From contig NZ_CBFHLV010000054.1 of NCBI RefSeq assembly GCF_965656765.1, positions 1 to 22,155 of the forward strand: DNA of 22,155 nt. The letters are read 5' to 3'. This document shows, one piece after another, positions 14,797 to 22,073 of the stretch. Position numbers and translations under genes: made by a program. The number at the start of each line of letters is the position of its first letter. The first letter of the stretch is position 1. The DNA is from Marivita sp965656765 (GTDB lineage: Bacteria > Pseudomonadota > Alphaproteobacteria > Rhodobacterales > Rhodobacteraceae). Under the pieces are notes generated by a model, which saw only the letters and a program-made list of their open reading frames with translations, was not told the origin of the DNA and ran no database searches.

Positions 14797-14952
14797 ATGG
14801 ATTACGGTAAATCCGGAGCCCCCAAATCTCCCAAGGGTGCCCCTAAATTCGATCCTCACAAGACCAAGTCAAAAGACGTCGAAAAGGCAAATTCAAAAGC
14901 CGCGTTGCTGGCGCGTATGAAAGCAGCGGCTGCCAAGAAAGCGTCGGATTGA
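14797..14952 (+). CDS. 51-residue lysine-rich small protein
   Basis: This short gene is read directly from the sequence. ATG at 14797 has AGGAG (14786-14790) six bases upstream, an ideal ribosome site, and the frame runs 51 codons to TGA. The protein begins MDYGKSGAPKSPKGAPKF and ends KAALLARMKAAAAKKASD. It is strongly basic (about 13 Lys), rich in Ala and Pro, with no cysteine, signal or membrane segment. The N-terminal half looks disordered and the last 20 residues may form an amphipathic helix. Basic, low-complexity proteins of this kind often touch nucleic acid or ribosomes, but function is unknown. It lies 98 bases after the His-rich gene and 222 bases before lon. Confidence 0.75.
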   Translation: MDYGKSGAPKSPKGAPKFDPHKTKSKDVEKANSKAALLARMKAAAAKKASD

Positions 14953-15174
14953 GGGTTTTTTGGCATCGGTTTTGCAGGTGAATTGCACGGTCAGTGTTAA
15001 CGCTTGAGTGAAAAGCCACCTTGCAGGCCCTGTGCATCAGGATATTGTGTACGCAGCCGGGGCAAGGTTGAAACCTTGGGTGGTGAGACCCACCTTATAG
15101 CTCCATGACCGGAGATGGTCAGTGCTGCCGCCGAGCGGGGCCGGTGCCATCTTGCCAATGATAAGGATACGAGC
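14953..15174 (+). promoter_or_regulatory. lon upstream region with several inverted repeats
   Basis: This 222-base stretch has no credible gene. It contains CCTTGC (15019-15024) and GCAAGG (15062-15067); CCTG (15029-15032) with CAGG (15038-15041); CAAGGT (15063-15068) with ACCTTG (15073-15078) around a TGAA loop, extendable to a 16-bp palindrome; TGGGT with ACCCA around 15077-15093; and GACC/GGTC near 15107-15120. The segment around 15062-15068 could pair either upstream or downstream, not both, so alternative folds are possible. lon's ATG (15175) has AAGGA seven bases upstream. Regulatory meaning is inferred. Confidence 0.4.
15067..15098 (+). promoter_or_regulatory. Heat-shock (RpoH-type) promoter candidate for lon
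   Basis: GTTGAAA (15067-15073) followed by 15 bases and CCCACCTTAT (15089-15098) resembles the sigma-32 pattern CTTGAAA-N(11-15)-CCCCATNT, with mismatches. A transcript would start about 70 bases before the lon ATG. lon is a heat-shock gene in many proteobacteria, which supports the reading. The motif overlaps the CAAGGTTGAAACCTTG palindrome, so it could instead be an operator. Confidence 0.35.
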
Positions 15175-17580
15175 ATGCAAGAGCCTCTTAACGCCTCATA
15201 CCCAGTGCTGCCGCTGAGAGACATCGTTGTCTTTCCGCATATGATCGTCCCTCTATTTGTCGGACGTGACAAATCGGTGCGCGCGCTCGAAGAGGTGATG
15301 GCCGACGACAAGCAAATCCTGCTTGCAAGTCAAATGGACCCTGCGGAAGACGATCCGCAGACCGATGGAATTTACCGGGCCGGCGTTCTGGCCAATGTGC
15401 TGCAACTGCTCAAGCTGCCCGATGGGACTGTGAAGGTTCTTGTCGAAGGCCAAAGTCGTGTGCGCATCATCGAATACCTTGAGAACGACAACTTCTTTGA
15501 AGCGACCGCCGAGTATCTGACCGAGATGCCGGGTGATCCCGCTGCGATTGCCGCGCTTGTGCGTACAGTCGGCGAAGAATTCGAGCGCTATGCCAAGGTC
15601 AAGAAGAACATCCCCGAAGAGGCGCTGGGCGCTGTGTCGGATGCGGATGAACCAGCTAAGCTGGCTGATTTGGTGGCCGGGCATTTGGGCATCGAAGTCG
15701 ATCAAAAGCAGGAGTTGCTGGAAACTCTTTCCGTCAGCGAGCGGCTTGAAAAGGTCTATGGCCTGATGCAGGGCGAAATGTCGGTTCTGCAGGTCGAGAA
15801 AAAGATCAAGACGCGCGTCAAATCCCAGATGGAGCGGACGCAGCGTGAATACTATTTGAATGAGCAAATGAAAGCCATTCAGAAGGAACTGGGCGACGGC
15901 GAAGACGGTCAGAACGAAGTGGCAGAACTCGAAGCCAAGATCCACGAGACCAAGCTCTCCAAGGAAGCACGCGAAAAAGCCGAGGCGGAGATCAAAAAGC
16001 TCAAGAATATGAGCCCGATGAGCGCCGAAGCCACTGTTGTGCGCAACTACTTGGATTGGATGCTGTCGATCCCGTGGGGCGTGAAGTCGCGCATAAAAAA
16101 GGACCTTGGCCGCGCAGAGCGTATTCTGAACGAAGACCACTACAGCCTTGATAAGGTTAAAGAGCGGATCGTCGAATACCTTGCAGTGCAGCAGCGTTCG
16201 AAAAAGTTGAAAGGCCCGATTATGTGCCTTGTCGGCCCTCCGGGTGTCGGTAAGACGTCGCTTGGCAAATCAGTCGCCAAGGCCACGGGACGCGAGTTTA
16301 TACGTATTTCGCTTGGTGGCGTGCGCGACGAATCTGAAATCCGCGGCCACCGCCGGACCTATATCGGATCCATGCCGGGCAAGATCATTCAGGCGCTGAA
16401 AAAGGCCAAGACGACCAACCCGCTTATCCTGCTCGATGAAATCGACAAGATGGGTCAGGATTTCCGTGGTGATCCGGCATCGGCGATGCTTGAGGTGCTT
16501 GATCCGGAGCAGAACGGCTCATTCGTGGACCATTATCTTGAGGTGGAATACGACCTGTCGAACGTGATGTTCCTGACCACGGCGAACTCATACAATATGC
16601 CGGGTCCGCTTCTTGACCGGATGGAGATCATTCCACTGGCAGGTTACACCGAGGACGAAAAGGCCGAGATTGCCAAGCGTCACCTGATTTCAAAGCAGGT
16701 TAAAAACCACGGCTTGAAAAAGGGTGAGTTCGAGCTGACGGATGAGGCACTGACCGACATGGTTCGGTACTACACCCGAGAAGCCGGTGTGCGGAACCTT
16801 GAGCGCGAGATTTCCAAACTGGCACGGAAAGCGGTGACAAAAATCGTCAAGAAGGAAGAGGAAAAGGTGGTCATCACCCCTGACAACCTCGATGACTTCC
16901 TTGGCGTGCGGAAGCACCGTTACGGACTGGCCGAAGACGAGAACCAGGTCGGAGTTGTGACCGGTCTGGCATACACGTCGGTTGGTGGTGATCTGCTGCA
17001 CATTGAGGCGCTCAAGCTGCCGGGAAAAGGTCGAATGAAGACCACCGGGAAACTGGGCGACGTGATGAAGGAATCCATCGATGCAGCTGCCAGCTATGTT
17101 CGATCGATTGCGCCCGAAATCGGGGTGAAACCTCCGAAGTTCGACAAGATGGACATCCACGTCCACGTGCCAGATGGTGCAACGCCCAAGGACGGCCCGT
17201 CAGCCGGTCTTGCGATGGTGACGTCCATTGTATCGGTGCTGACTGGTATCCCGGTACGCCGCGATATCGCCATGACTGGCGAAGTCTCGTTGCGCGGCAA
17301 TGCTATGCCCATCGGTGGTTTGAAGGAGAAACTGCTCGCAGCTCTTCGTGGTGGTATCAAAACGGTCTTGATTCCGCAGGAAAACGAAAAGGATCTGGCC
17401 GAGCTGCCGGACAACGTGAAGAACGGGCTTGAGATTATCCCGGTCGAGCACGTGTCCGAGGTTTTGAAATTGGCGCTTGTCGGCAAGCCAGAGCCCATCG
17501 AATGGGATGAAGCTGCAGAAGAGGCCGCGGCCCAAGCGATGAACAAAGATAGTGGTGGGGCATCTGCCATCGCGCACTGA
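15175..17580 (+). CDS. lon: ATP-dependent protease Lon
   Basis: This 801-residue AAA+ serine-lysine protease degrades misfolded and regulatory proteins in the cytoplasm. The order is typical: an N-terminal substrate domain from YPVLPLRDIVVFPHMIVPLF, a long coiled coil about 180-300 (including QREYYLNEQMKAIQKELG), Walker A GPPGVGKT at 354-361, Walker B LILLDEID with D421-E422, and the protease domain with S676 in KDGPSAGLA and K719 in GGLKEKLLAA. The Ser-Lys spacing of 43 equals that of E. coli Lon. The ATG at 15175 was chosen over an upstream GTG/ATG reading because AAGGA precedes it and the family starts at this point. A strong terminator follows. The C-terminal tail is short and acidic (EAAEEAAAQAMNKDS). 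Confidence 0.98.
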   Translation: MQEPLNASYPVLPLRDIVVFPHMIVPLFVGRDKSVRALEEVMADDKQILLASQMDPAEDDPQTDGIYRAGVLANVLQLLKLPDGTVKVLVEGQSRVRIIEYLENDNFFEATAEYLTEMPGDPAAIAALVRTVGEEFERYAKVKKNIPEEALGAVSDADEPAKLADLVAGHLGIEVDQKQELLETLSVSERLEKVYGLMQGEMSVLQVEKKIKTRVKSQMERTQREYYLNEQMKAIQKELGDGEDGQNEVAELEAKIHETKLSKEAREKAEAEIKKLKNMSPMSAEATVVRNYLDWMLSIPWGVKSRIKKDLGRAERILNEDHYSLDKVKERIVEYLAVQQRSKKLKGPIMCLVGPPGVGKTSLGKSVAKATGREFIRISLGGVRDESEIRGHRRTYIGSMPGKIIQALKKAKTTNPLILLDEIDKMGQDFRGDPASAMLEVLDPEQNGSFVDHYLEVEYDLSNVMFLTTANSYNMPGPLLDRMEIIPLAGYTEDEKAEIAKRHLISKQVKNHGLKKGEFELTDEALTDMVRYYTREAGVRNLEREISKLARKAVTKIVKKEEEKVVITPDNLDDFLGVRKHRYGLAEDENQVGVVTGLAYTSVGGDLLHIEALKLPGKGRMKTTGKLGDVMKESIDAAASYVRSIAPEIGVKPPKFDKMDIHVHVPDGATPKDGPSAGLAMVTSIVSVLTGIPVRRDIAMTGEVSLRGNAMPIGGLKEKLLAALRGGIKTVLIPQENEKDLAELPDNVKNGLEIIPVEHVSEVLKLALVGKPEPIEWDEAAEEAAAQAMNKDSGGASAIAH

Positions 17581-17601
17581 TCCGACCACGGTTTTTTCTG
17601 G

Positions 17602-17631
17602 AAACGCCGCCCCATATGGGGTGGCGTTTTT
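17602..17631 (+). terminator. Intrinsic terminator of lon
   Basis: AAACGCCGCCCC (17602-17613) pairs with GGGGTGGCGTTT (17618-17629) with a single G-U pair, around the loop ATAT. The run of Ts continues at 17627-17631 (and, broken by G, to 17635). It begins 22 bases after the lon stop. This is the clearest terminator in the window. Confidence 0.9.
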
Positions 17632-17721
17632 GTTTGTAATCCATGCAATGCGCGTCGTATTGGCCCATTTTGTGGTGCGCTTGGATCAAAATACTGGATA
17701 AAGTGGCCATTCTTGTTATGC

Positions 17722-17739
17722 TTGGCAAACATTCGCCAA
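17722..17739. repeat. Inverted repeat upstream of the HU gene
   Basis: TTGGC (17722-17726) and GCCAA (17735-17739) are perfect arms around eight bases, ending 32 bases before the HU ATG at 17772. AT-rich AATAATAA follows. It may be an operator or part of the promoter region, and nothing identifies a binding protein. Confidence 0.3.
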
Positions 17740-17771
17740 TAATAAGTCAGAGCAGACAAAGGATGAATACG

Positions 17772-18167
17772 ATGGCGACGACCAAGAAGCCGACCACGAA
17801 CACACGCACCTCTAAGTCGACCGAAACTGCGGTCAAAGCGGCGGCTCAGGCGCCCGAACCGGAAGTGGTTGTGAACGAAACACCAAAGATCACCGGGCCT
17901 GAGTTGAAGAAGAAAGAACTGATCGACACGGTTGTCGCGCGCAGTGGCATCAAGAAGCGCGATGCGAAGCCAGTTGTCGAAGCTATGCTTGCGGTGCTGG
18001 GTGAAACGATCGCCGATGGCCGCGAATTGAACCTTGCACCGATGGGCAAGCTCAAGATCACGCGGATGAAAAAGACCACCAAAGCGCATATCATCACCAC
18101 GCGTTTGCGCCGCAATGAACCGCAGCAGACTGCTGCGCCGGACCCTCTTGCACAGGCTGCTGAGTGA
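17772..18167 (+). CDS. HU/IHF-family DNA-binding protein with extended N-terminal tail
   Basis: This is a 131-residue protein. Residues 47-114 are a HU-type domain (KKKELIDTVVARSGIKKRDAKPVVEAML, then GRELNLAPMGKLKITRMKKTTKAH). They are preceded by about 45 residues of Lys/Thr/Ala/Pro-rich tail (ATTKKPTTNTRTSKSTETAVKAAAQ) and followed by a short Ala/Gln-rich end. Classic HU is about 90 residues, so the tail is extra. A tail of this composition resembles histone-like proteins and may contact DNA non-specifically. The ATG at 17772 was chosen because AAAGGA lies nine bases upstream. An ATG nine bases earlier has no room for a ribosome site. The HU beta-arm proline-containing segment is reduced, so the exact subtype (HU or IHF-like) is open. 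Confidence 0.9.
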   Translation: MATTKKPTTNTRTSKSTETAVKAAAQAPEPEVVVNETPKITGPELKKKELIDTVVARSGIKKRDAKPVVEAMLAVLGETIADGRELNLAPMGKLKITRMKKTTKAHIITTRLRRNEPQQTAAPDPLAQAAE

Positions 18168-18176
18168 CGCTAATAC
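18148..18176 (+). promoter_or_regulatory. Promoter candidate for tRNA-Val(CAC), overlapping the HU gene end
   Basis: TTGCAC (18148-18153), a 17-base spacer, and TAATAC (18171-18176) lie just before the tRNA at 18186. The -35 box is inside the last codons of the HU gene, and the -10 follows its stop. The spacing and position support a dedicated tRNA promoter. Confidence 0.55.
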
Positions 18177-18185
18177 GTCCGTAAT

Positions 18186-18260
18186 GGGTGATTAGCTCAG
18201 TGGTAGAGCGCTTCGTTCACATCGAAGATGTCAGGAGTTCGAATCTCTTATCACCCACCA
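18186..18260 (+). tRNA. tRNA-Val, anticodon CAC
   Basis: This is a complete cloverleaf. The acceptor stem GGGTGAT pairs with ATCACCC. The D arm is TAGCTCAGTGGTAGAGC, the anticodon stem CTTCG/CGAAG encloses the loop TTCACAT with anticodon CAC, and the T loop TTCGAAT is present. CCA is encoded. CAC reads GTG valine codons. Its nearest relative in the window is the UAC valine tRNA 1.3 kb downstream, differing by one single-base gap and five substitutions. Confidence 0.95.
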
Positions 18261-18487
18261 GCGTTTCAGCGTCGTATCCAAAATGTGACGCTAAATCCGC
18301 CTCAAAGCCACGTCAATTATTCATATGTGAATAGGACGGTTCTGACTTCTTTTGTTTCTTGAGCAACATTTGTGACGTAAAAGGCCTTGGCGGCACCTAT
18401 CCGAGTGTGGTTTTTCTAGTGACCTGCGTAATGCAAAATGTAGGTGGGTGTCGCACCTTTTCTTTGAATGGTTTGGTGCACTTCGGC
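18261..18487. other. Gene-free stretch between tRNA-Val and LysR gene
   Basis: I see no credible gene in these 227 bases. They contain AGCGTC (18268-18273) with GACGCT (18287-18292), ATTCA-TATG-TGAAT (around 18319-18332), and AGGTG (18442-18446) with CACCT (18454-18458) followed by TTTTCTTT. The last could be a weak terminator for plus-strand transcription, but the stem is short. Confidence 0.4.
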
Positions 18488-19372
18488 CTATTGCGGCACG
18501 GCTGGGTTGTTGAGCGCCTTTTCATGAACGAACTCAATGAAGCTCCGGACACGCTTAACGTCCCGAAGGTCCTGATGCGTTAGTACCCATAGGCTGCGCT
18601 GTGTTGGTGATGACAGATCTTCTATTGCTTTGACGCAAGACAGGTTCCTTCCGACAATTTCCGGTAAGCGGCCGATGCCCAATCCGCGCTGCACAAATGT
18701 GGAGCTGGTTTCCAGACTATCCGTGCGCATCACGATCCGTCCTTGTGGAAAAAGCTTCAGGGTCTCGCTTTCCGAGGAAACGACCACTCCGCTATGGACC
18801 ACAAGTGGAACTTGCTTGGCCTTGGTAATTTCGTCTGACGTGCTGCCATATTTGGCAAGCAGGTCTTCATGGCCAAAAAAGCGCGTGCTGAGCCGTGCGA
18901 TACGATGGCCCCAAAGGCTGGGTTTGGGATTTTCCTCGGCGCGAAATACCACGTCAATGTCGCCAGACCCAAAATCCGCCATCTCGTCGGTAACCCTGAC
19001 GTCCAACGTGATGTCTGGGTAGGATTGTTGGAACTCGACCAGAATGTCGCCAAGTGAATAGGGCAGTAGCTGGGCTGGGGCGCTAATGCGGATCAGCCCA
19101 GACATTTCGTTGTCGATGCTTCGCAGCGTATCGTCGAGACCGCGCAGCTGTCGTTCAATGCGTTGACCGTGATGGCTAACAACCAAACCAGCTTCGGTGG
19201 CGACCAGTTTGCCGTGCCGCCGTTCGAACAGTTTGACGCCAAGTTCCTGTTCGAGCTTGGCCACTTGGCGCGACAAAGTGGGCTGGCTTGTTTTCAAGAT
19301 CCTCGCCGCGTTGACCATGCTGCCTTCGCGGTGAATATTCAGAATAACGCGCAAAGCGCTCCAATCCAGCAT
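18488..19372 (-). CDS. LysR-family transcriptional regulator
   Basis: This is a 294-residue regulator. The N-terminal winged HTH covers residues 1-60 (LDWSALRVILNIHREGSMVNAARILKTSQPTLSRQVAKLEQELG, then LFERRHGKLVATEAG), followed by a linker helix. A periplasmic-binding-protein-like effector domain runs from about 88 (LIRISAPAQLLPYSLGDI) to the end. The ATG at 19372 was chosen because the HTH alignment starts there and the 24 upstream in-frame residues are unlike the family. No target gene is adjacent in divergent orientation, because the gene lies between two valine tRNA genes and its stop faces the first. Its target and ligand are unknown. A fair share of its relatives act on neighbouring catabolic genes, which are absent here. 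Confidence 0.92.
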   Translation of the reverse strand: MLDWSALRVILNIHREGSMVNAARILKTSQPTLSRQVAKLEQELGVKLFERRHGKLVATEAGLVVSHHGQRIERQLRGLDDTLRSIDNEMSGLIRISAPAQLLPYSLGDILVEFQQSYPDITLDVRVTDEMADFGSGDIDVVFRAEENPKPSLWGHRIARLSTRFFGHEDLLAKYGSTSDEITKAKQVPLVVHSGVVVSSESETLKLFPQGRIVMRTDSLETSSTFVQRGLGIGRLPEIVGRNLSCVKAIEDLSSPTQRSLWVLTHQDLRDVKRVRSFIEFVHEKALNNPAVPQ

Positions 19373-19498
19373 GGAATATCTCGAGCCTGTATGTGGGTGA
19401 CCGTGGTCGTTCGTTATCTGAAAGGAAGTCCTGACGCCGGTCAATCCTCGATCCGATACCCGGAGTCAAAAGTCTTTAACGGGAACAAGAATTCGGGC

Positions 19499-19527
19499 TT
19501 GAACACGGTCGCGGCATTCGCTATTGC
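19499..19527 (+). promoter_or_regulatory. Promoter candidate for tRNA-Val(UAC)
   Basis: TTGAAC (19499-19504), a 17-base spacer and TATTGC (19522-19527) stand 11 bases before the tRNA start at 19538. The -10 match is modest, but the spacing is the same as for the other two tRNA promoters in this window. Confidence 0.5.
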
Positions 19528-19537
19528 CTTGCCGCAC

Positions 19538-19613
<76 letters not shown>

Positions 19614-19645
19614 TCCCAATCCTTAAAGCATTGACGTAGGGCGAC

Positions 19646-20470
19646 TTATTCCGCTGCGGCGACATGGCTGTCGAACCAGCTTTGTACCTCATCGATCCGC
19701 GTTCGCGCGACGGGTACCTCTGTGCCGTCGCGAAGTCGCAGGATCATACGGCCATCCTTACGCTCTGTCCCAACGGCGGCATCGCGTGCGACCCACCAAG
19801 ACCGATGCGGCTGAACCCCATCTTCGGGTTTGGTCTGTGCAACGATATCGCCCAAACGGGCCCGTGTCCGGGATTGGGTGTCTTCGAACGTCAGGTGAAC
19901 ATGGTGTTCGCGTGCTTCAATGTGCAGCAATCTTGCAAGGTCGATTTTGTCACCGCCAATGATCAGGTGCCGTTCCGTTGAATGCGCTTCGATATCTTCG
20001 CGCACACCTGGCAGGATGAAGCGGTAAAAAACAGTTTCGAGTCCTTGCACCGAGAAGAAGTAGAAGATGAACTGAGACACGACATCATACGGAAATGTTC
20101 CGTTGCTCATGTAAACAACAACATGTTTGCACATGTAGACTGTCGGAACCAGCGCGATGAAGCCCAAGACAGGTGTCGGTGTGCGCAGCTTTGGAAAGCG
20201 ATTGTTCAGAACGGCCAAGCCAAGGAAGAGCGAATGATACACCACCAAATAGCCGCAAAAGGCTACTGGCCAATAGCCGATCGCAAACCAAAGCGGCACA
20301 TAGTCCCGTGCTCCGGAAGGGTCAGCCGAGATAAAGGTCAGCAGGGCCAGCCCAATGAAGACGAGCGTGCGTGGGTGTACGAGAACGTGAAGGTAGAGCG
20401 CTGTGTCAAATGACATACGCCCACCCAGTAGATCCCACAGATGCAACTCCGTGTTCAGAAGTCTCATCAT
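19646..20470 (-). CDS. Membrane-anchored LytTR-domain DNA-binding protein
   Basis: This is a 274-residue protein with about four membrane segments (roughly 31-50, 57-88, 98-121 and 128-150) and a C-terminal LytTR DNA-binding domain about 165-268. LytTR features include LLHIEAREHHVHLTF (181-195), HRSWWVARDAA (222-232), and the terminal LRDGTEVPVARTRIDEVQSW (246-265). LytTR domains bind direct repeats with their beta-strands, so this is a membrane-linked regulator without a receiver domain. The start is uncertain: the first two codons are both Met (20470 and 20467), and Met-19 (MSFDTALY, 20416) is also possible and would begin close to the first membrane segment. The 3' end faces tRNA-Val(UAC). 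Regulated genes are not evident. Confidence 0.85.
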   Translation of the reverse strand: MMRLLNTELHLWDLLGGRMSFDTALYLHVLVHPRTLVFIGLALLTFISADPSGARDYVPLWFAIGYWPVAFCGYLVVYHSLFLGLAVLNNRFPKLRTPTPVLGFIALVPTVYMCKHVVVYMSNGTFPYDVVSQFIFYFFSVQGLETVFYRFILPGVREDIEAHSTERHLIIGGDKIDLARLLHIEAREHHVHLTFEDTQSRTRARLGDIVAQTKPEDGVQPHRSWWVARDAAVGTERKDGRMILRLRDGTEVPVARTRIDEVQSWFDSHVAAAE

Positions 20471-20897
20471 AACAAACGACTACCCCAACTAGTCCAATGA
20501 TATAGAATAAGAATGTTCAGCAACGGAGAAATTACTACTTCCGTCGGTTACGAAGTATGCCGCCATTATTGACGCTAAAGAGCATCACTTTTGTATCAAT
20601 TTATCGAAATTATGTGGTTCTGGTACATGTTGGCACCGCAGTTTAGGCTTGGATTATTGCGGCGAAAGCCTGTGATCGCTCTTCGTTGGCCGAATCTGAG
20701 ACGTTGCTGCCAAAGCAATTTGGGGTGGACTCGCGCGTGGAAAGACCTGCCGTCATGCGTGGCCGCGATGTCATTGTTGGTGCGCCGAGAGGTTGATTTC
20801 ACTCAGCAAAGCCACTGGGAAACCGGTCCCGGATCCTTGTTCTACGTGGTCCATTTCAAAGAACGAATTTTTGCATCAGAAAAGCGTGTGAAAGCGC
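20471..20897. other. Gene-free stretch upstream of tRNA-Asp genes
   Basis: I see no convincing gene in these 427 bases. A 108-codon plus-strand frame (20591-20917) lacks a ribosome site, has unnatural composition (many Trp, Arg and Cys), and runs into the tRNA promoter, so it is probably not translated. The first 140 bases are AT-rich and could contain the LytTR gene promoter. The remainder may be a decayed gene or repeat. Confidence 0.5.
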
Positions 20898-20926
20898 TTG
20901 ACGGGGCAGGGCACTGACCATAGAAC
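20898..20926 (+). promoter_or_regulatory. Promoter candidate for the tRNA-Asp pair
   Basis: TTGACG (20898-20903), a 17-base spacer and TAGAAC (20921-20926) precede the first tRNA-Asp (20958). A GC-rich CCCGCGACACGCCC stretch follows the -10, typical of stringently controlled stable-RNA promoters. Transcription would start near 20933 and cover both tRNAs. Confidence 0.6.
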
Positions 20927-20957
20927 CCGCGACACGCCCAGATGCGGGCGGCAGTGA

Positions 20958-21034
20958 GCGGTTGTAGCTCAGTTGGTTAGAGTACCGGCCTGTCACGCCG
21001 GGGGTCGCGGGTTCGAGCCCCGTCAACCGCGCCA
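20958..21034 (+). tRNA. tRNA-Asp, anticodon GTC (copy 1)
   Basis: The acceptor stem GCGGTTG pairs with CAACCGC, and discriminator G is followed by encoded CCA. The D arm contains TAGCTCAGTTGGTTAGAGT. The anticodon loop CTGTCAC carries GTC, and the T arm is CGGG-TTCGAGC-CCCG. The anticodon G34 is a substrate for the queuosine pathway through the Tgt encoded upstream. Confidence 0.97.
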
Positions 21035-21063
21035 CCACTGCCAAACGTATCAGCGTGAAATGC

Positions 21064-21140
21064 GCGGTTGTAGCTCAGCTGGTTAGAGTACCGGCCTGTC
21101 ACGCCGGGGGTCGCGGGTTCGAGCCCCGTCAACCGCGCCA
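21064..21140 (+). tRNA. tRNA-Asp, anticodon GTC (copy 2)
   Basis: This is the same cloverleaf and anticodon as copy 1. The only difference I find is one base in the D loop (CAGCTGG here, CAGTTGG in copy 1). It begins 29 bases after copy 1, so both are probably processed from one transcript. Confidence 0.97.
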
Positions 21141-21151
21141 TTTTCACCTTC

Positions 21152-22012
21152 TTAAAGCGCTGTCAGAAACTTCATCAAAGCGTCTGCTGTGGCTTTGGGC
21201 GATTGGTCCGGGAAAAAATGACCGCCTTCGATAGCCGCGTGCTGCATGTTCGACAATCTGTCTGCCCACGTCGCCGGAACGTCCAGCAAATTGGCCATTG
21301 CGCCATCCTTGCCGTACAGCACCAAAGCAGGGCAGGTGACGCTGCGGTTCAGGTCCGCACGGTCATGTGCCCAATCGATCTCGATTGCGGCGCGATAGTC
21401 GTGGCACATGGCGCGGATGCAATCGGGGCTGCGCCATGCGGTGCGATATTCGGCCAGCAGATCAGCATCGAAATCCGTTAGGCTCGCCTTGCCAAACCCG
21501 AGTAGACACCGTTCAAAATAGGAGTCCGGATCGTGGCCGATCAGGGTTTCTGGGAACGGTTCGGGCTGAGCCAGAAACAGCCAATGGTAATAGGCTTTGG
21601 CGATTTCCGTTGTCATGTGGGTTAGCAGGTATTCCGTAGGGACGATGTCCATGACGGTCAGGCTTTTAATTGATTCAGGATGATCAAGTGCCATGCGATG
21701 GGCCGTCCGCGCGCCGCGGTCATGGCCTACAATGTGGAACTGGTCAAAGCCAAGCGACGCCATCAAGGACACCATGTCCTGTGCCATCAGGCGAAAGCTC
21801 ATCTCGGGTATGGTTGCTGGCTTGCTGCTTTGGCCGTAGCCGCGCAAATCGGCTGTCATGACGGTGAATCGTTTGGCAAGTTTCGGCACCAGTGGTCGCC
21901 ACATGGCACGGGTCTGTGGAAAACCGTGTAACAGCAAAAGAGGTGGTCCGTTTCCAGCCACCTCATACGCAATCAATTTGTTATCGGTTGTGTTGTGTTG
22001 TGTTTGGCTCAT
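21152..22012 (-). CDS. Alpha/beta-fold haloacetate (fluoroacetate) dehalogenase candidate
   Basis: This is a 286-residue alpha/beta hydrolase. The motif GHDRGARTAHRMALDHPE gives nucleophile D98 with R99 and R102. D122 (VMDIVPT) and H265 (GGHFF) complete the catalytic triad, and LLLHGFPQTRAMW (26-38) is the oxyanion loop. H143-W144 (YYHWLF) and Y206 (CHDYRA) occupy the positions of the halide-binding His, Trp and Tyr of the fluoroacetate dehalogenase from Rhodopseudomonas palustris. Spacings D98-D122 (24) and D98-H143 (45) match that enzyme as I remember it. F173 stands where that enzyme has a Trp. Such enzymes hydrolyse fluoroacetate or chloroacetate to glycolate and halide. Epoxide hydrolases are the main alternative, but they use Tyr pairs in the cap and lack the double Arg. 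No transporter or regulator is adjacent. Confidence 0.85.
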   Translation of the reverse strand: MSQTQHNTTDNKLIAYEVAGNGPPLLLLHGFPQTRAMWRPLVPKLAKRFTVMTADLRGYGQSSKPATIPEMSFRLMAQDMVSLMASLGFDQFHIVGHDRGARTAHRMALDHPESIKSLTVMDIVPTEYLLTHMTTEIAKAYYHWLFLAQPEPFPETLIGHDPDSYFERCLLGFGKASLTDFDADLLAEYRTAWRSPDCIRAMCHDYRAAIEIDWAHDRADLNRSVTCPALVLYGKDGAMANLLDVPATWADRLSNMQHAAIEGGHFFPDQSPKATADALMKFLTAL

Positions 22013-22073
22013 TTAGGTGAGGATGACACGGGCACCACGCTTGTCCAGTCAATGTTTACAAGGCCGGCAGTGT

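Noticed and set aside
15115..15174. Upstream start for Lon
   Set aside because: The extra 20 residues are unlike Lon N-termini, and the ATG at 15175 has AAGGA at correct distance.
15253..16140. 295-codon open frame antisense to lon
   Set aside because: It is fully opposite a confident Lon domain, without a ribosome site, and has a His/Leu/Phe-rich composition typical of antisense frames.
17094..18089. 331-codon open frame on the minus strand across the end of lon, the terminator and the HU gene
   Set aside because: It is antisense to two clear genes and crosses a strong terminator. Its residue content is not protein-like, and the frame is open because of codon bias on the other strand.
20591..20917. 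108-codon plus-strand frame before tRNA-Asp
   Set aside because: It has no Shine-Dalgarno, low-plausibility composition, and runs into the tRNA promoter. I treat it as non-coding, or as a decayed gene.
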